Below, one piece after another: positions 1 through 14,800 of a stretch of DNA of 64,000 nt. The notes beneath the pieces were generated by a model, which saw nothing but the letters and a program-made list of their open reading frames with translations, searched no databases and was not told the DNA's origin. The stretch spans positions 2,232,001-2,296,000 of the forward strand of contig QUOL01000001.1 in the NCBI GenBank assembly GCA_009761415.1, read 5' to 3'. A program made the position numbers and the translations under genes. This stretch comes from Sarcomyxa edulis. Taxonomy: Eukaryota; Basidiomycota; Agaricomycetes; Agaricales; Mycenaceae. Positions within the stretch are counted from its first letter, which is position 1. Every line of letters begins with the position of its first letter.

Positions 1-27
1 CTGCTCTGGCTCTGGACGGGCTGCCAT
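1..27 (-). CDS. Possible 5' end of a gene running off the left edge
   Basis: A minus-strand ATG at 27 opens a frame reading MAARPEPEQ to the window edge. Nine codons are too few to identify a family or prove coding. The only support is that it would be divergent from MED6, an arrangement that recurs in this window. It could equally be untranslated DNA. Confidence 0.2.
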
Positions 28-341
28 GTCAGTAGATGAGCCAGGAGGGGGTTGTCAGAACGAGAAGAGAAAGGGAAAGACATGGTGATAGTCGTGGAAA
101 CCAGCGTAGTGGATAGAAACAAGAGTTTGGTAGACTCGGAATCGGTGTGTGTCTGAAGTTGAAGTGAATTTTAGCGGTGTGAATCACAGCCGAAAAAGAA
201 CTTGGCGTCAGACGCGTCTTTCTCTTCGACAACCACCGGCACACCCACCCCATGGGATACATCAGAAAATATACAACTTGACCACAAACTACTACCGGTC
301 AATTCTAGTAGAATTCTCTGACTCAATTATAGGGACCGAAA
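28..341. other. Upstream region of MED6
   Basis: No convincing gene. The stretch is the 5' flank of MED6 and possibly a shared divergent promoter with a gene off the left edge. Open frames here are short, low in complexity and without recognisable motifs. Confidence 0.4.
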
Positions 342-1515
342 ATGGACCTCAACGATCTTCACCCACCCGACGACTATAGCCACAGGTTCTTCATCTGGCA
401 CGAGTGGATTCAAGTACCTATATCCGTTTTGGCCTCTTCTCTATTCCACAGTCTTATTCTTACATCTAGGCTAATGGACCTCTCACAACGGAAAACGTCT
501 TTGATTATTTCGCGACCTCTATGTTCTATGACAAGCAAAGTAATAATCAGGTCTTGCGGATGCAAACAATGCATACCGGGATGCCAATAGCGAACGAGGC
601 CGAGGAACTAAAGTGAGTCACACTCCACTCAAAAGCTTCCCAGAAACGTTCAATTCGATACAGACGATTTGTTGGCGTCGAGTTTGCTCTTGTGCATGCC
701 CAGCCACCTTCCATGTTCATCATCCACAAACGTGAAAGATTGTCACCAGAAGAAGGTACGTTCGCACTCTATGCATGAACGTTACTGTTAACGTACTTTC
801 CCGCATCTAGTACGACCCCTTGCAGCTTATTTTATTATGAACAATCGTATCTATCAATCGCCTGATATATATACAGTATTGTCGAACCGGCTGGTACGTG
901 GGGTCACGAACTTACGTGGCCTCTAATCCAACAAGCATTTATTATAGCTCACCTCCCTATGCTCATTGCAATCCTCGCTTGACATTCTACGCGCACACCG
1001 GCCCGACTATACCCCTCGAACGGGGTTCGTTTGGCCAATCGTCGACCCTTCCATTTCTGAAAATGCAAGTAAGAAACGGAGCGCCGAGGAGGACCTTCCC
1101 GATCCTCCTGGCCAACGAGAGGAATCGGAACCCCCCACTGCGAAGCGCAAACTTACCGGCGGATCGGACGGTCCCAAGAGGCAACAAAACAGCATGCTCC
1201 TACTCAATGCCATGCGTGCGACTGCCGCACATTCAAAGATGGCCTTTGCGTCTAGTCTCTTTACCCCAGTCACAGAGAGTGCACCACCAGAGACTCCGGA
1301 CACTACGAGAGCACGATCTTCTGTCACACCAGCTCCGGCAGGTTCTCGAGGTGCGACGCCGAAAGTTCCTGTCAACGCGCCTACGCAACAAGAACCTCCA
1401 CACAAGGCTGCCCCTGGTGCAGGCCGTAAGAAACGGAAGCGTACGTTTTCATAATCCCTTGCTCGATCCGAGAATCCTGAGAAATCTTGTTTCCACAGGG
1501 ACAGCAGTGACCTGA
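342..1515 (+). CDS. MED6: Mediator complex subunit 6 (MED6)
   Basis: MED6 is a head-module subunit of the Mediator co-activator that links DNA-bound activators to RNA polymerase II in the nucleus. The first exon starts MDLNDLHPPDDYSHRFFIW, the conserved Med6 N-terminus. The next exon reads NGPLTTENVFDYFATSMFYD, the family signature, followed by RFVGVEFALVHAQPP and AAYFIMNNRIYQSPDIYTVL, all typical of Med6. The fourth intron runs 894-947. The following exon gives SLDILRAHRPDYTPRTGFVW and then a charged, low-complexity tail ending in a KKRKR basic cluster. A last intron (1441-1498) places the stop at 1515 (KKRKRTAVT); if retained, the stop would be at 1454. About 300 residues, near the fungal norm. 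It is convergent with the AP-3 sigma gene. Confidence 0.92.
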
Positions 1516-1869
1516 GATGTTCACCGACTTGTGCTCGGCGCTCAGTCAAAGGTCAATGTCTTTCCAAATTGGACAAAATGCACCCATAATTTCCCAGACC
1601 AATGGAACTCATCACGAGCTCTTTCCCATTGCCACCCCATGCACCGCCTCGCTGTATGTACTGGTCGAAAAAGAGGCAGAGAAACAATACGTTAATGATT
1701 GGACTAGATGGTAATTTTGTGCACACAGGTGCACCTATCTCTATACTGTGTACCGATACTCTGGCTACGAATATCCGGCTGGAGTAGATACCGATAACTA
1801 CCGACTCGTCGGTGATGGTACGAGAGGTTGATAGACGGAATAGTGTGTAAAATGCATGATATTTTGGTC
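1516..1869. other. Convergent 3' intergenic region
   Basis: Space between the MED6 stop and the AP-3 sigma stop. It should contain both 3' UTRs. I see no coding signal that continues across an intron or matches a known family. Confidence 0.5.
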
Positions 1870-2686
1870 TTATCTTGGTAGTCCTGTCAGTTTCCCTGTC
1901 AGCCATCCAAGAGGAGTTTGCAAGCCTGCTCCGCGAGGTCCGAGACCTCCTCCCACACCGAGGGACAGAGGATTTGCGGATGCGAACGATTCCTTCCTGG
2001 CCTTTGCTGCCTGTTGCACTATTGTTGGGAGACATTGTCAGTCTAGCTGCGGGGATCACTTCTAGATTGAAATGCTGACCTGATGCATCAATTTCTTCGA
2101 CATTCGTCTCCAAGACGAGCCCACCTTGTATGATTTCTGCTAGTATGTGATGGACCTGTGGCATACGGATTAGATACTGCTAAAGAAGTCAACAAATTGT
2201 CCAGACAGACTTCATCGAAATGGAACACAAGATCCAACTCGCAAACATTCTCAAACGCACGGTCCAAGGATTCAACAAAAACCTATCAAGGCTCAGTCAG
2301 AAGATCTGAGTACCATACCAGATATAGGAGACGAACTTGTATGAGATCAAGGATACCCAATTCGCTCTCTGCGCCGTCCACCACGAACACGAAATAGAGC
2401 GTGGCATAACTTCGGTACACCACTCGCCATCTTTCGTCTTCCTCGTTCTTAGGTCCTAAGAAGGCCTCTAATTCCGGTGCATCAAGAAAATTGCACAGTC
2501 CAGCAGGGCGAGAGCAGATAAGTGAGAATATCTTCTCGACAAGGGTTTGGGATGATTGATGCAACGGTGTGTAGAATTTGGTTAGCCTTGCAATTCCCGA
2601 GGTATTGACTGAGAAGAGGGCGTAAGTACAAGGATACACTGCATGGAAATACGTTGGACCCGACAAATGAGGACTGCATGGATCAT
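1870..2686 (-). CDS. APS3: AP-3 adaptor complex sigma subunit
   Basis: Small subunit of the AP-3 clathrin-associated adaptor that sorts cargo from Golgi/endosomes to the vacuole. The ATG at 2686 gives MIHAVLI, then a GT..AG intron, then NTSGIARLTKFY, matching the sigma longin-fold start. Further exons read VVYRSYATLYFVFVVDGAES and ELGILDLIQ, then FVESLDRAFENVCELDLVFH, then HHILAEIIQGGLVLETNVEE, all diagnostic of AP sigma and closest to AP-3. The C-terminal exon is found only after removing an intron that begins just after the EEIDAS codons. It reads QQAAKARKESFASANPL and ends WLTGKLTGLPR, with the stop at 1870. Two introns have GTC donors rather than the common GTR. The model is complete. Confidence 0.9.
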
Positions 2687-2831
2687 GTTCGGGAGCCAAG
2701 AGTCAAGTTCAGAGCACTACTAGTGATGGACGCGGCAGTAATGAAGTCACATTCTTGGGCATTCGGTCAAGATCGAAAACTATGGTACACAGAGCTATAA
2801 CAATAAAAAAATTCTACAAAGACATATACAT

Positions 2832-5934
<3,103 letters not shown>

Positions 5935-6037
5935 GCACTGGATAGATGCCGCGCAAGAGGTGTGATCAGAATTTTAGAAAGAGCGTGTGACCTGGTCACC
6001 AGAGACGCGCTCACCGTCTCGGACTACAACATCGACG
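5935..6037. promoter_or_regulatory. Short bidirectional promoter between ECD and V-ATPase F
   Basis: Only 103 bases separate the two divergent ATGs, so both 5' UTRs and core promoter elements must lie here or overlap the genes. No TATA box is evident. Confidence 0.55.
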
Positions 6038-6608
6038 ATGGCCACAAGTACATCCTTCAAAGACCGCAACCTCATTGCCGTCATTGGAGACGAAGTACGC
6101 GATATATTCCGGTCTATGATGGTTGTACTGACATAGGACTCTAGGATTCAATCACCGGTCTCCTGCTGGCAGGTATAGGCCATATCAATGAACACCAGAA
6201 GAAGAATTTCCTCGTCGTAGATGCTAGTAAGTGGGTTGCGAGATACCGTCTCCATGATGCTGATCTGTGTTATAAGAAACCCAGGTATCCACTATCGAGG
6301 CTGCATTTCAGGAATTTACAGAACGGAAGGATATCGCCATCCTGTTAATTAACCAACATGTCCGCCTGGTTCAGTCACGCCCGTATACTTCACGTATTGA
6401 TATCTGGATTCTAGATTGCAGAGAAAATAAGACCGACAGTCGACAAGTACCAACAAGCTTTCCCCGCATTACTTGAGATACCTTCAAAGGACCACCCTTA
6501 CGGTATTATCTCACTCAAAGGCTTGAGACCCAGACTGACACGAATGCTATGCCAGATCCATCCAAGGACTCAGTACTGAAGCGAGTGCACAAACTCTTTG
6601 GAGAGTAG
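6038..6608 (+). CDS. VMA7: V-type proton ATPase subunit F
   Basis: Subunit F of the V1 sector, part of the central rotor stalk coupling ATP hydrolysis to proton pumping across vacuolar membranes. The first exon reads [19 protein letters not shown], an intron follows, then [20 protein letters not shown] and NFLVVDA, the standard subunit F sequence. After further introns come [40 protein letters not shown] and [20 protein letters not shown], with the stop at 6608 after LFGE. About 120 residues, the normal size. The start is fixed by the conserved [11 protein letters not shown] motif and by the ATG just before it. Confidence 0.93.
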
Positions 6609-6779
6609 GGGTAGTCGACTGTTTCTCGTTTCGATTATTGGACATTTGAAGCACTGTAACCGATAGCATTTCTCTCTTTGTCCCTCCCTCTGTCCCCGAA
6701 AGCAGGTTTATCCAGGTCTGTAACGGAACGATGCACGACTTCATTATATATAGATACAGCAAATTCAAGATCATGCATA

Positions 6780-8100
6780 CTATGACCAGCGGACGATGGG
6801 CTCGTTGTCCCTTACACCAGCAGCACGTTCCACCCATACTCGTATGGGATTCCGGCTTCGAGAATCTAAAGAGAAGATCAGAGGGAGTTTCGAATCAATA
6901 GCAAAGCCCGGGGACATACCAGGAATATCGATGAACAAATACCGGAAGATGAAATACCCTTCGTTGTTCTAGGGTGCCAACGGGGTTCAGCATACATATC
7001 GATTTCAAGCTGGGAAAGGTGCGTACCCGGATTAGATCTGCGTGAACCTCTCCATCGGTCCATCCATTTCCATCTGGCTCGGAATGTGTTTCTACCGACC
7101 CTCCTCTAGATCCTTTTAGTGAAGAAAACATCCCAGCAAAACTCCACGCAGTGCTCTCCTCTTTAGTGTGTGTTTCCTTCCGGTCCTGTGATGGAGCTGC
7201 AGAAGGCGGGGATGGGGATGGTGGTGCACCACTGAGATATTTGAACGCCTCCCTGAGATTTTCCTGAGCAATAGCGCCGCGTTGCTTTGCCCATTCTATC
7301 GATTCGTCCCATGTAAGGTTTTGTGCCCATTCTGATAAATCGTTGAAATAAGAGGATTGAGATGGCGATGCTTTGTGACCTGGTGGACGTCCTTGGACAT
7401 AGAAATCCAGTAGCATATGTTCCCGTCCGTAAGAATCAATGAAGACCTGGGAGGAAACATGTCTGTCGCGGTGCCGAGGTCGAACGGCAGAAGGGGGACT
7501 ATTGTGGAATACTAGTGGACCGTTGAGGTATTTTGCGACCTGAGATTAAGACGATGCAGAGCATCAGAATTTGCAGCACATGTAAGTCCATTCAACAAAC
7601 CCTCGCCGAGGCCTTGATCCGTTCGCATGCGTCGCCGTATAGAACGGTGGGTGAATTCTTCGAGAACAATTCGGTAGTGAGGGCATATATGAGCATAGCA
7701 GATAGGCCAGCGCCCAGTAATATCACAGCCAAATTGCTTGTCCGTGCAGCAGTACGCCCGACTGTATAGGTCAAGGCTATTGGTTGCTATTCAGGACTTC
7801 GGGCTGGGAGAAAGACGTACCTTTTCCTCCAGTGCTTAGCTCCGACCATTTCTGGACTTTTTCTGACTGAGGAAGAGACTTCTGTGCAAGGCCTAGTTGG
7901 AATGGCCCAACTCTCTCATGCTTTGGCCCCGTTCGTTGTGTCTGGTCGAGCGACTGTGAGAGAGACGAAGAAAGTGATGGATCCCGGTGGGTCGAATACT
8001 TTCTGGCAACAAGAAAAACTGTTTGATGTGACCTGGTCAGCGAGTGGGATAGGCCTGCTGTACAACGAGGTGCCCTGAGGAGAAATGTTGACAGGCTCAT
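6780..8100 (-). CDS. TIM21: Mitochondrial presequence translocase subunit TIM21
   Basis: TIM21 is the inner-membrane TIM23-complex component that contacts TOM through its intermembrane-space domain and links import to respiratory complexes. The N-terminus (MSLSTFLLRAPRCTAGLSHS) is rich in Arg/Ser and lacks acids early, like a mitochondrial presequence. A single membrane span reads SNLAVILLGAGLSAMLIYAL and is followed by LFSKNSPTVLYGDACERIKA, YLNGPLVFHNSPP and RHRDRHVSSQVFIDSYGREH, the conserved TIM21 domain. A Ser/Pro-rich insertion lies in the middle. The last exons give YLFIDIPGMSPGFAIDSKLP and end RDNEPIVRWS, stop at 6780. Complete and intact; convergent with VMA7 with about 170 bases between stops. 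Confidence 0.9.
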
Positions 8101-8404
8101 CGTCGGTGCACGGTGATTTGAGCGAAGACACGAAGATCCTTCGGCGTCAATGCCTCAACACCTGCAAATAGCCTCGGCATCGTCGGTGACGATCACGATC
8201 GATTTTTTCGTCAACGTCAAGCAACGTCAAAGGTCTATATCACTAGTCTGTTCATCATCGACGACGACGACGGCGACCAAGAGGTCGACACTCGGCATTG
8301 CAACAGTAGACAGTCAACATTCCGGGGGAAATAATCAAATAATGATAATGAGGGAACACTGGTACAATCTACAATCTGCGAACCTATACAATCTCTCTGC
8401 CTGC
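8101..8404. other. Intergenic region between TIM21 start and H3 stop
   Basis: Promoter of TIM21 and 3' UTR of the histone gene. Contains a short run of CGACGACGACG-type codon-like repeats near 8260. No supported gene. Confidence 0.4.
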
Positions 8405-9043
<639 letters not shown>

Positions 9044-9189
9044 TGAAGATTTGAAGACGGTGTCGAGTCGAGTTCTTGAGTGAGAGTAGCGGGTAGTCGA
9101 TGGTGGTAGTTGAAGAACAAGAGAAGATCGGAGTGTCGAAATGGCGCAAGCTTTTGTATTGTTTGGATAATCGCGATCGGATGGTCAAC

Positions 9190-9226
9190 AAAGTCGCGTC
9201 AAAAGTCGCGTCGCGTACGCCACGTG
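9190..9226. promoter_or_regulatory. Candidate H3 promoter elements (ACGCG direct repeat and CACGTG)
   Basis: About 150 bases upstream of the H3 ATG two copies of AAAGTCGCGTC lie side by side (9190-9200 and 9202-9212). On the H3 strand they read GACGCGACTTT and carry ACGCG, the core of the MluI cell-cycle box bound by MBF-type factors. A further CGCGTACGCC and a CACGTG palindrome (9221-9226) follow. Assignment to S-phase control is inference from the motif and the gene. Confidence 0.45.
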
Positions 9227-9283
9227 ATGTAAGAAAGCAATCGCATTTTCACTGTATAACTACTAGCTATGATGACTCGTGGT

Positions 9284-10416
9284 TCATTGCGATTGCAAAG
9301 CGGCCAGTCGCCTCTTCTCCTCCTCTATCATTTTGTTCTGGATAGCGACCCTCCGCGGAACAATCAATCGCCTCTCTGTCGTTATCTTGAATTCGAGCTT
9401 CTCCAATCCCAATGCCGCCAATGTTTTCCTCTCCACGAGACTATACTCCGCTGGATTCTGACGGCAAAAATTGAAAGGTTCCTTGAGGGAGACAGGAGGA
9501 TTGGTGATTACTCTCGGGATACGCAAATGGTTCTTGGAGGCCGAATGCATCATCAAAGGATGTAAAAGAATTACGTCTCCTACTTCCCCCGTCATTTCGA
9601 CGAATTTCGTGCACCTTTTGATCTCCTTCAGGTTGGACCAGTAGTCTGGGTGGTCCTTCGGATCTTCGAATTGACTAGTGGACGGTGTAAAGGAAAGACC
9701 GGTAGGAAGAACTCCTTCTGGGTGATTAGCGAGATATTTGGCAATCATGTCTAGCCCGTCCGGACATATGAATGTCCCTCCACCTCGAGGCTTGATATCT
9801 GAGAATATGGGTATCACAAGAAGGGCTTGTTCAGGTGAATCGAGATAGTGCACCTAGTCAACGGTTAGAATCCTCGAGAGTCAGAAGGTTGGTGAGCATC
9901 TCACGAAGAAATCTCCATCGACGTGCCAATTATCCAGATCTCGGGGGTCTACTGCTCCGCTGCCGCCCTCGAGAGCTTCCGTACCTAAATTAACTATGAA
10001 GCTATCTCCCCACGAGCTTGACTTTGCGTCGATACGTTCTTCCCCTCCCAATAGATTTGCTATCGCCCCCCATGCCTTTGCATAATCAGCTTAACAGAGT
10101 CAAATCCGGGAATGATAATGCATCACCTCTCACCTTGGGAGAAAACGAGGCTACTTCCTCTCGCTTGTGCCAAGGCATATGAATTCGCTCTCTATCCCAG
10201 GTCGTTTTATCGTCGGGGTCCACACCTAGCCTAACCCACATGTTTGCCATCCATTCTGCAGCCTTCTCTTGAGTAAAAGCGTTCTTTATCACGAGATAAC
10301 CATCTTCCAGGAATTTGTTGACTTGTTCGGCTTTAAAGCAAACAATGCAGATCAGTGTAGTAACAGCGCAGAGATGAATGAGCTTGCACACAGGTTAGGT
10401 GTTGGTACTGATCCAT
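9284..10416 (-). CDS. Phytanoyl-CoA dioxygenase (PhyH)-family oxygenase
   Basis: Fe(II)/2-oxoglutarate-dependent oxygenase of the PhyH superfamily; the substrate cannot be told from sequence. The start MDQYQHLT is followed by an intron and EQVNKFLEDGYLVIKNAFTQ, the typical PhyH opening. The iron site is visible: an HxD motif in NWHVDGDFFVHYLDSPEQAL and a distal His in DVILLHPLMMHSASKN, with the downstream Arg of LRIPRVITNPPVSL placed to bind 2-oxoglutarate. The C-terminus is a lysine/arginine-rich helix ending ALQSQ. About 330 residues over four or so exons. No signal peptide or membrane span, so probably cytosolic or peroxisomal; no clear PTS1. The neighbours do not hint at a secondary-metabolite cluster. 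Confidence 0.82.
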
Positions 10417-10613
10417 GACGGTGCTAGAAAAGAGGACAACAGTCCCGGATGAAGAATACAGTTCTAACCCTAGCATCGGTTGGAATCCGGCGAAGAGCTG
10501 GTCAGCTGGTCACTATGTATTTGTCTTCGAAGTTCCCATAAAGGATGAGTTAAAACAGTGGATATTGTTTTATATAGATACAATGTGTGTGACGCGTATT
10601 CAGAGCGCAGCCA

Positions 10614-11615
10614 CTACTTTGTGAAGGACTCGAGCTTCCCAGTGACGGCCATTTTGAGCTATACAAATAACGGTCAATACTAAGATCGCAGTACAGACGC
10701 AATCACATACCGGAGGACTAAGACCTTGCCCTTCGAAGTAAGCTAGTACGAATTCAGTAGCAACCCAATCACTTTCGATGGCTCCCATATCCCGGAATAC
10801 TAACGCTCGGGGCCGTCCAGGCGAGGGTGCCGTAAGATATATATCCATAGGGGTGTGCTTGTCCAGGGGGCTATTCGGAAACAGGGTCTTGAGCTTCCGT
10901 AGCGGCGATTGAGCTTCCAGTTCATCTGCTTCGGAGAATGTGCCAAGCTTACGGCCTAGCACTGCGCGGCCTTGCATCGATCGCATGAATGCATCCCGAA
11001 GATGTGTGTAAGACGTTGACCGTGTTGGTACTATGAATCCATAGTCACAGAGTGTTTGTAGAGTCTGAGTGATTGCGCTCACCGATACGAATGACACAGG
11101 ACGTGTTTCGAACGATATGATCGAGTTTCTCTTCGGGTGTCATGTCTGCTGTTATCTGTACCGAGTACGACTAGGTGACGTTGTATCGAGGAACAGTCAG
11201 TGTGACTCACCTTCAAGTTTGGATTGTTCAGATCTGCATAGAAGCCAACCGAGTAGACCTTTATTCGTAGAAACGACACGGTCCTCACGCCTGCTCCGAC
11301 TAGAGACAAGGTGGGTAGTTTCATCTTTGCGGGGATTGTGAGGGTGGTTGGAAATGCAATCGAAGTAGCAGGATCCGCTATCAACAAGTCAGACGACAAA
11401 CACAGAACCACGGTGGAACACTAACTGAAAGTATCTTCAACTGGTTCCGCGTCAAGACGAATGGCCTGGTGGAGAACGAGACTTGCAAATCCAACCGACC
11501 ATAGCAGAGGTTTTATATATGTTCTTCGTGGTTTCTGCCATGTTGAAGAACGAGTAGAGAGTTGCCGAGTGGTAAAACTCAAGGCTGCTCTACGGGCGAA
11601 TGGGAGGAAAGACAT
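10614..11615 (-). CDS. AIM18: AIM18-like mitochondrial chalcone-isomerase-fold protein
   Basis: Aim18/Aim46 family proteins are mitochondrial chalcone-isomerase-fold proteins; the yeast members bind heme and are not known to be isomerases. The N-terminus MSFLPFARRAALSFTTRQLS is a clear Arg/Ser/Thr presequence, followed by a hydrophobic stretch (LLWSVGFASLVLHQAI). The core exon reads LSLVGAGVRTVSFLRIKVYS and VGFYADLNNPNLK, the family hallmark. Later come THLRDAFMRSMQGRAVLGRK, HTPMDIYLTAPSPGRPRALV and ATEFVLAYFEGQGLSPP, and a spliced end KMAVTGKLESFTK with the stop at 10614. Reading through the last intron would give a slightly different tail. Divergent from BLM10 copy 1 by about 200 bases. Confidence 0.85.
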
Positions 11616-11822
11616 GAAAACGATCGGCTTTCCGGATTGGGACAGTGAGCATACGCGTCTCAGGCTGCTTGCGTATGAACCCCATAAACCTTTTCTAATC
11701 CTAAAGCTTTTGATATTCCCAACGACGCGTCACCCTCTCAGCTGCAACTTAAATAGACTGTGCGTATCTCGCTTTCGTTCCCCCATCATACATCATCTTT
11801 CTCGAAGCAGAAAATCTAAACG

Positions 11823-14800
11823 ATGGACGTAGCAGCAGCAGCAGTCGGTATAGATCTCAACAAGTATCTTTCACTAGGTTTAGATATGGAAGACGATGCA
11901 ATGTCCATATCGGACTCCTTTGGCGACACCGCTGAATCCGATAAACAACGCGCATCTCTCCAGTCGTATCTCGACTCGGTGCCATACGAATGTGAATCGA
12001 TCGAAGACATGCAGGCGAAACTGGAAGACATCGTGTCCAAAATAGTCATTTGCGCAAAGTCTAAGAATTGGCTTGTACTCACAACCTGGGATGGCATACT
12101 TCAATGGTGAGTCTTGACATTCATCAGATGTGAGGCGAGTGGCTCACTTCTCCTTCAATATTAGTTGGCTCTTAATGCGATACCCAATGCCCAAGTCGAC
12201 CCGTGCAAAGCTAGTTCGACTGTATTACGAACTATGCCTCGTGCCAGGTGTGGAACCTCGCGTCCTACGCAGTTGGGCCGATATGTTATCTCGCTTACTA
12301 TCCAACAAACCTGGATTGAAGCGGAAACTAGAAGTCACCGATCTCACTCTTCCCTGGCAGCCACTATGGCGAGCACTGCAGAAAGAGCTGTGGCCCAAGA
12401 AGCGAATTCAGGATCCATCGTAAGCTTCAATCCTACTCAATGTCGATTTGACCTATATACAGCGTAACAGGAGAAATGTGGTCAACATTCTACTCTATAT
12501 CAGCGAACAATGCAAGCGATATTACCCAGCCTCTGACATTCCAGCTATGCTTGCTGCATTCTTCCCCCTTCTGACTAAAGACGTACGTCTATCTTTGACT
12601 ATTTGCTGCTGAACGGGATACCTTGATTGAAAGCCAACTACGATCTATAGTCGGTTTTGACGATGATACCAGTGATAACGTCCTTCCTTCCTCCGACGCA
12701 CACCCACCTTTATCTCCCATCGCTGTTTAAACTTTGGGAAGGGTTTAACTCCTCCGTAATGGACGACAGACTTCTTGATCTCGCAGGCGAACTATCAGAA
12801 GAACATGTCGCTGGAATATCTGGCGATGCAGGAGAAGAGGGCGGAGCACAATGGAAGGATATAGGGATGTGGAGTCAAGAAGAATGGACTGTCCTCGTTG
12901 GGAAAGGGTTGGGATCTATGAGTATGTTTCCCGCTATCCAAAGCACATAGATGCTGATTCTCCGCAGACGTTCCCGTCGGTGCGACGAGAGGTAGCAGCA
13001 CTACTTCTGGCCATGCGGATGCGATGGCAGATAGACAATCTTTGCGAATCAAGAAGTCTGTCAGTAGATATCGTACGTTGAGCTTTGTCCGTCCCTTCAG
13101 AAGTCTCCTGACAGATAGACCAGACGCAATTGCCAAGATACTCGTATATTCCATGGCAGTTGACGGAGAGGTTCGCGATACTGCGAACCCATTCGGGCGA
13201 GGGAGCAAGCTCCCTACTCAACAGAAAGGGTATATGGCTGGCTCCAAAGCTTTGGACTCTTTGGACCGATTGATCACTAGTACGGAATCCTTTTTCCATC
13301 CCAGCAACTCTGGACCTTGGACACTCGCTGTTAGTTCTCGTTTCTTGTCGATCATAGGGGTATATCAGTGCGCTAATATATCATCACTTGTCTTCCAGTT
13401 GTCTAGTTTTTTACAGCGTTTGACGTCAGAATTCAATAAACGTGTCAAAGAAGAGGAGCAAACGTCTTGCAAAACCCCTCTGGTATGCTCTTGAACTTCA
13501 ATGGAGGCTTGATATCCGATCGCTGACTCTTGAGTTTTCTAGTCCCATCGTCTGACGCCATCGATACGAAGAGCATTCGTCATGATTTTGCGCACACCAG
13601 CACTCCTTGCCATGTTCTCTAAGGATCCTATATCTATGAGTTATGCCCAAGGTGCTCTGCGCTCCATGGCTCTACTCGAGCCTGCCCTCGTTATGCCGGA
13701 ATTGCTCGAGCGTGCGTATGGAGGTCTGGAGATCGTCAATGAAACGCATCGGACAACAGCGGTTCTCAGCATGCTGTCCGGTATCTCTCGGCCGTTGGTT
13801 TCAGAACAAGTGTGGTTCGGTGGCCAGAAGCATGTCGTTCCTTTACTTGAATTGTCGCTACCGGGCATCGACCTTGTTCGTACTCCTTCTTGGAATGACT
13901 TTCACCGTGCAATATCATTGATATGATCTTCCATAGAATGACCCCATAAAGACGGTCTGTGCGACGATGTTTATCGTTGCTGTCGTGCAACACATAAAGA
14001 TCGGGGATCTTTCAATGCATCCTGGAGCACTCTTGGGCGATAATCCGGGCGATGCCTTAATGGACGTCGACCAACCCGATTTCCCAGAAGGCACCGACAT
14101 CGGAGATACCCCCGTTCTCAGCAAAGAAGACGAGCGAGCTCTTGTCAGAGATAACACCGCTAGTTTTGCCGGTAAGCAGTCGTAAATTTACTGAAAACTT
14201 GAAGCTCAAAGAGAAACAGATTGGGTCACGTCCCTATTTAGACGCGTCTTCGCACTCTACGAGAATCTACCCGAAGAAGGGGGCAAGAAAAATCAGACCG
14301 GTGGCAAACAAGAAGAATTAGTTCTCAAATCTATCAAGAGCATGCTAGATGTTGTTTGCCTTCATCTTTCAGATCAACTGTTCGACCTTGTGCTCAGGCT
14401 TGTTTATGATTATGCGACGACTAATGCGAAGTCCAATTCTGTCAAGGCATTTGGTCAGCTCGTAGCGTGCCTTGCTCGGGTTAGACCAGAGCAGACGATG
14501 GCGAAATTTTTGCCATTCTGTATCGCACAAATTGAAGAAGAGTTGAAACATGGCGCCTCCAGTGTCCGCACAACTTCGTCACATGCCGCTATACCTTCAG
14601 ATACCACATTGCACTGGAGTAAGCCTTCTCCATTTCTTTACGAAGTATCCTGCTCATCACATTATAGATATGTCTATCCTTCGTGGATGTCTCGGATATG
14701 GTGGTGCTGCTGTAAGCCTTCTTTTTGGATCCTTGTTCAGGGACTTATCTGTGTGTCATATGTGCAGCTGCTGAAACACAAGGATCAAATACTCAATCTC

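Noticed and set aside
1856..2078. Plus-strand frames opposite the AP-3 sigma C-terminus
   Set aside because: They mirror the minus-strand exon and carry no family motifs.
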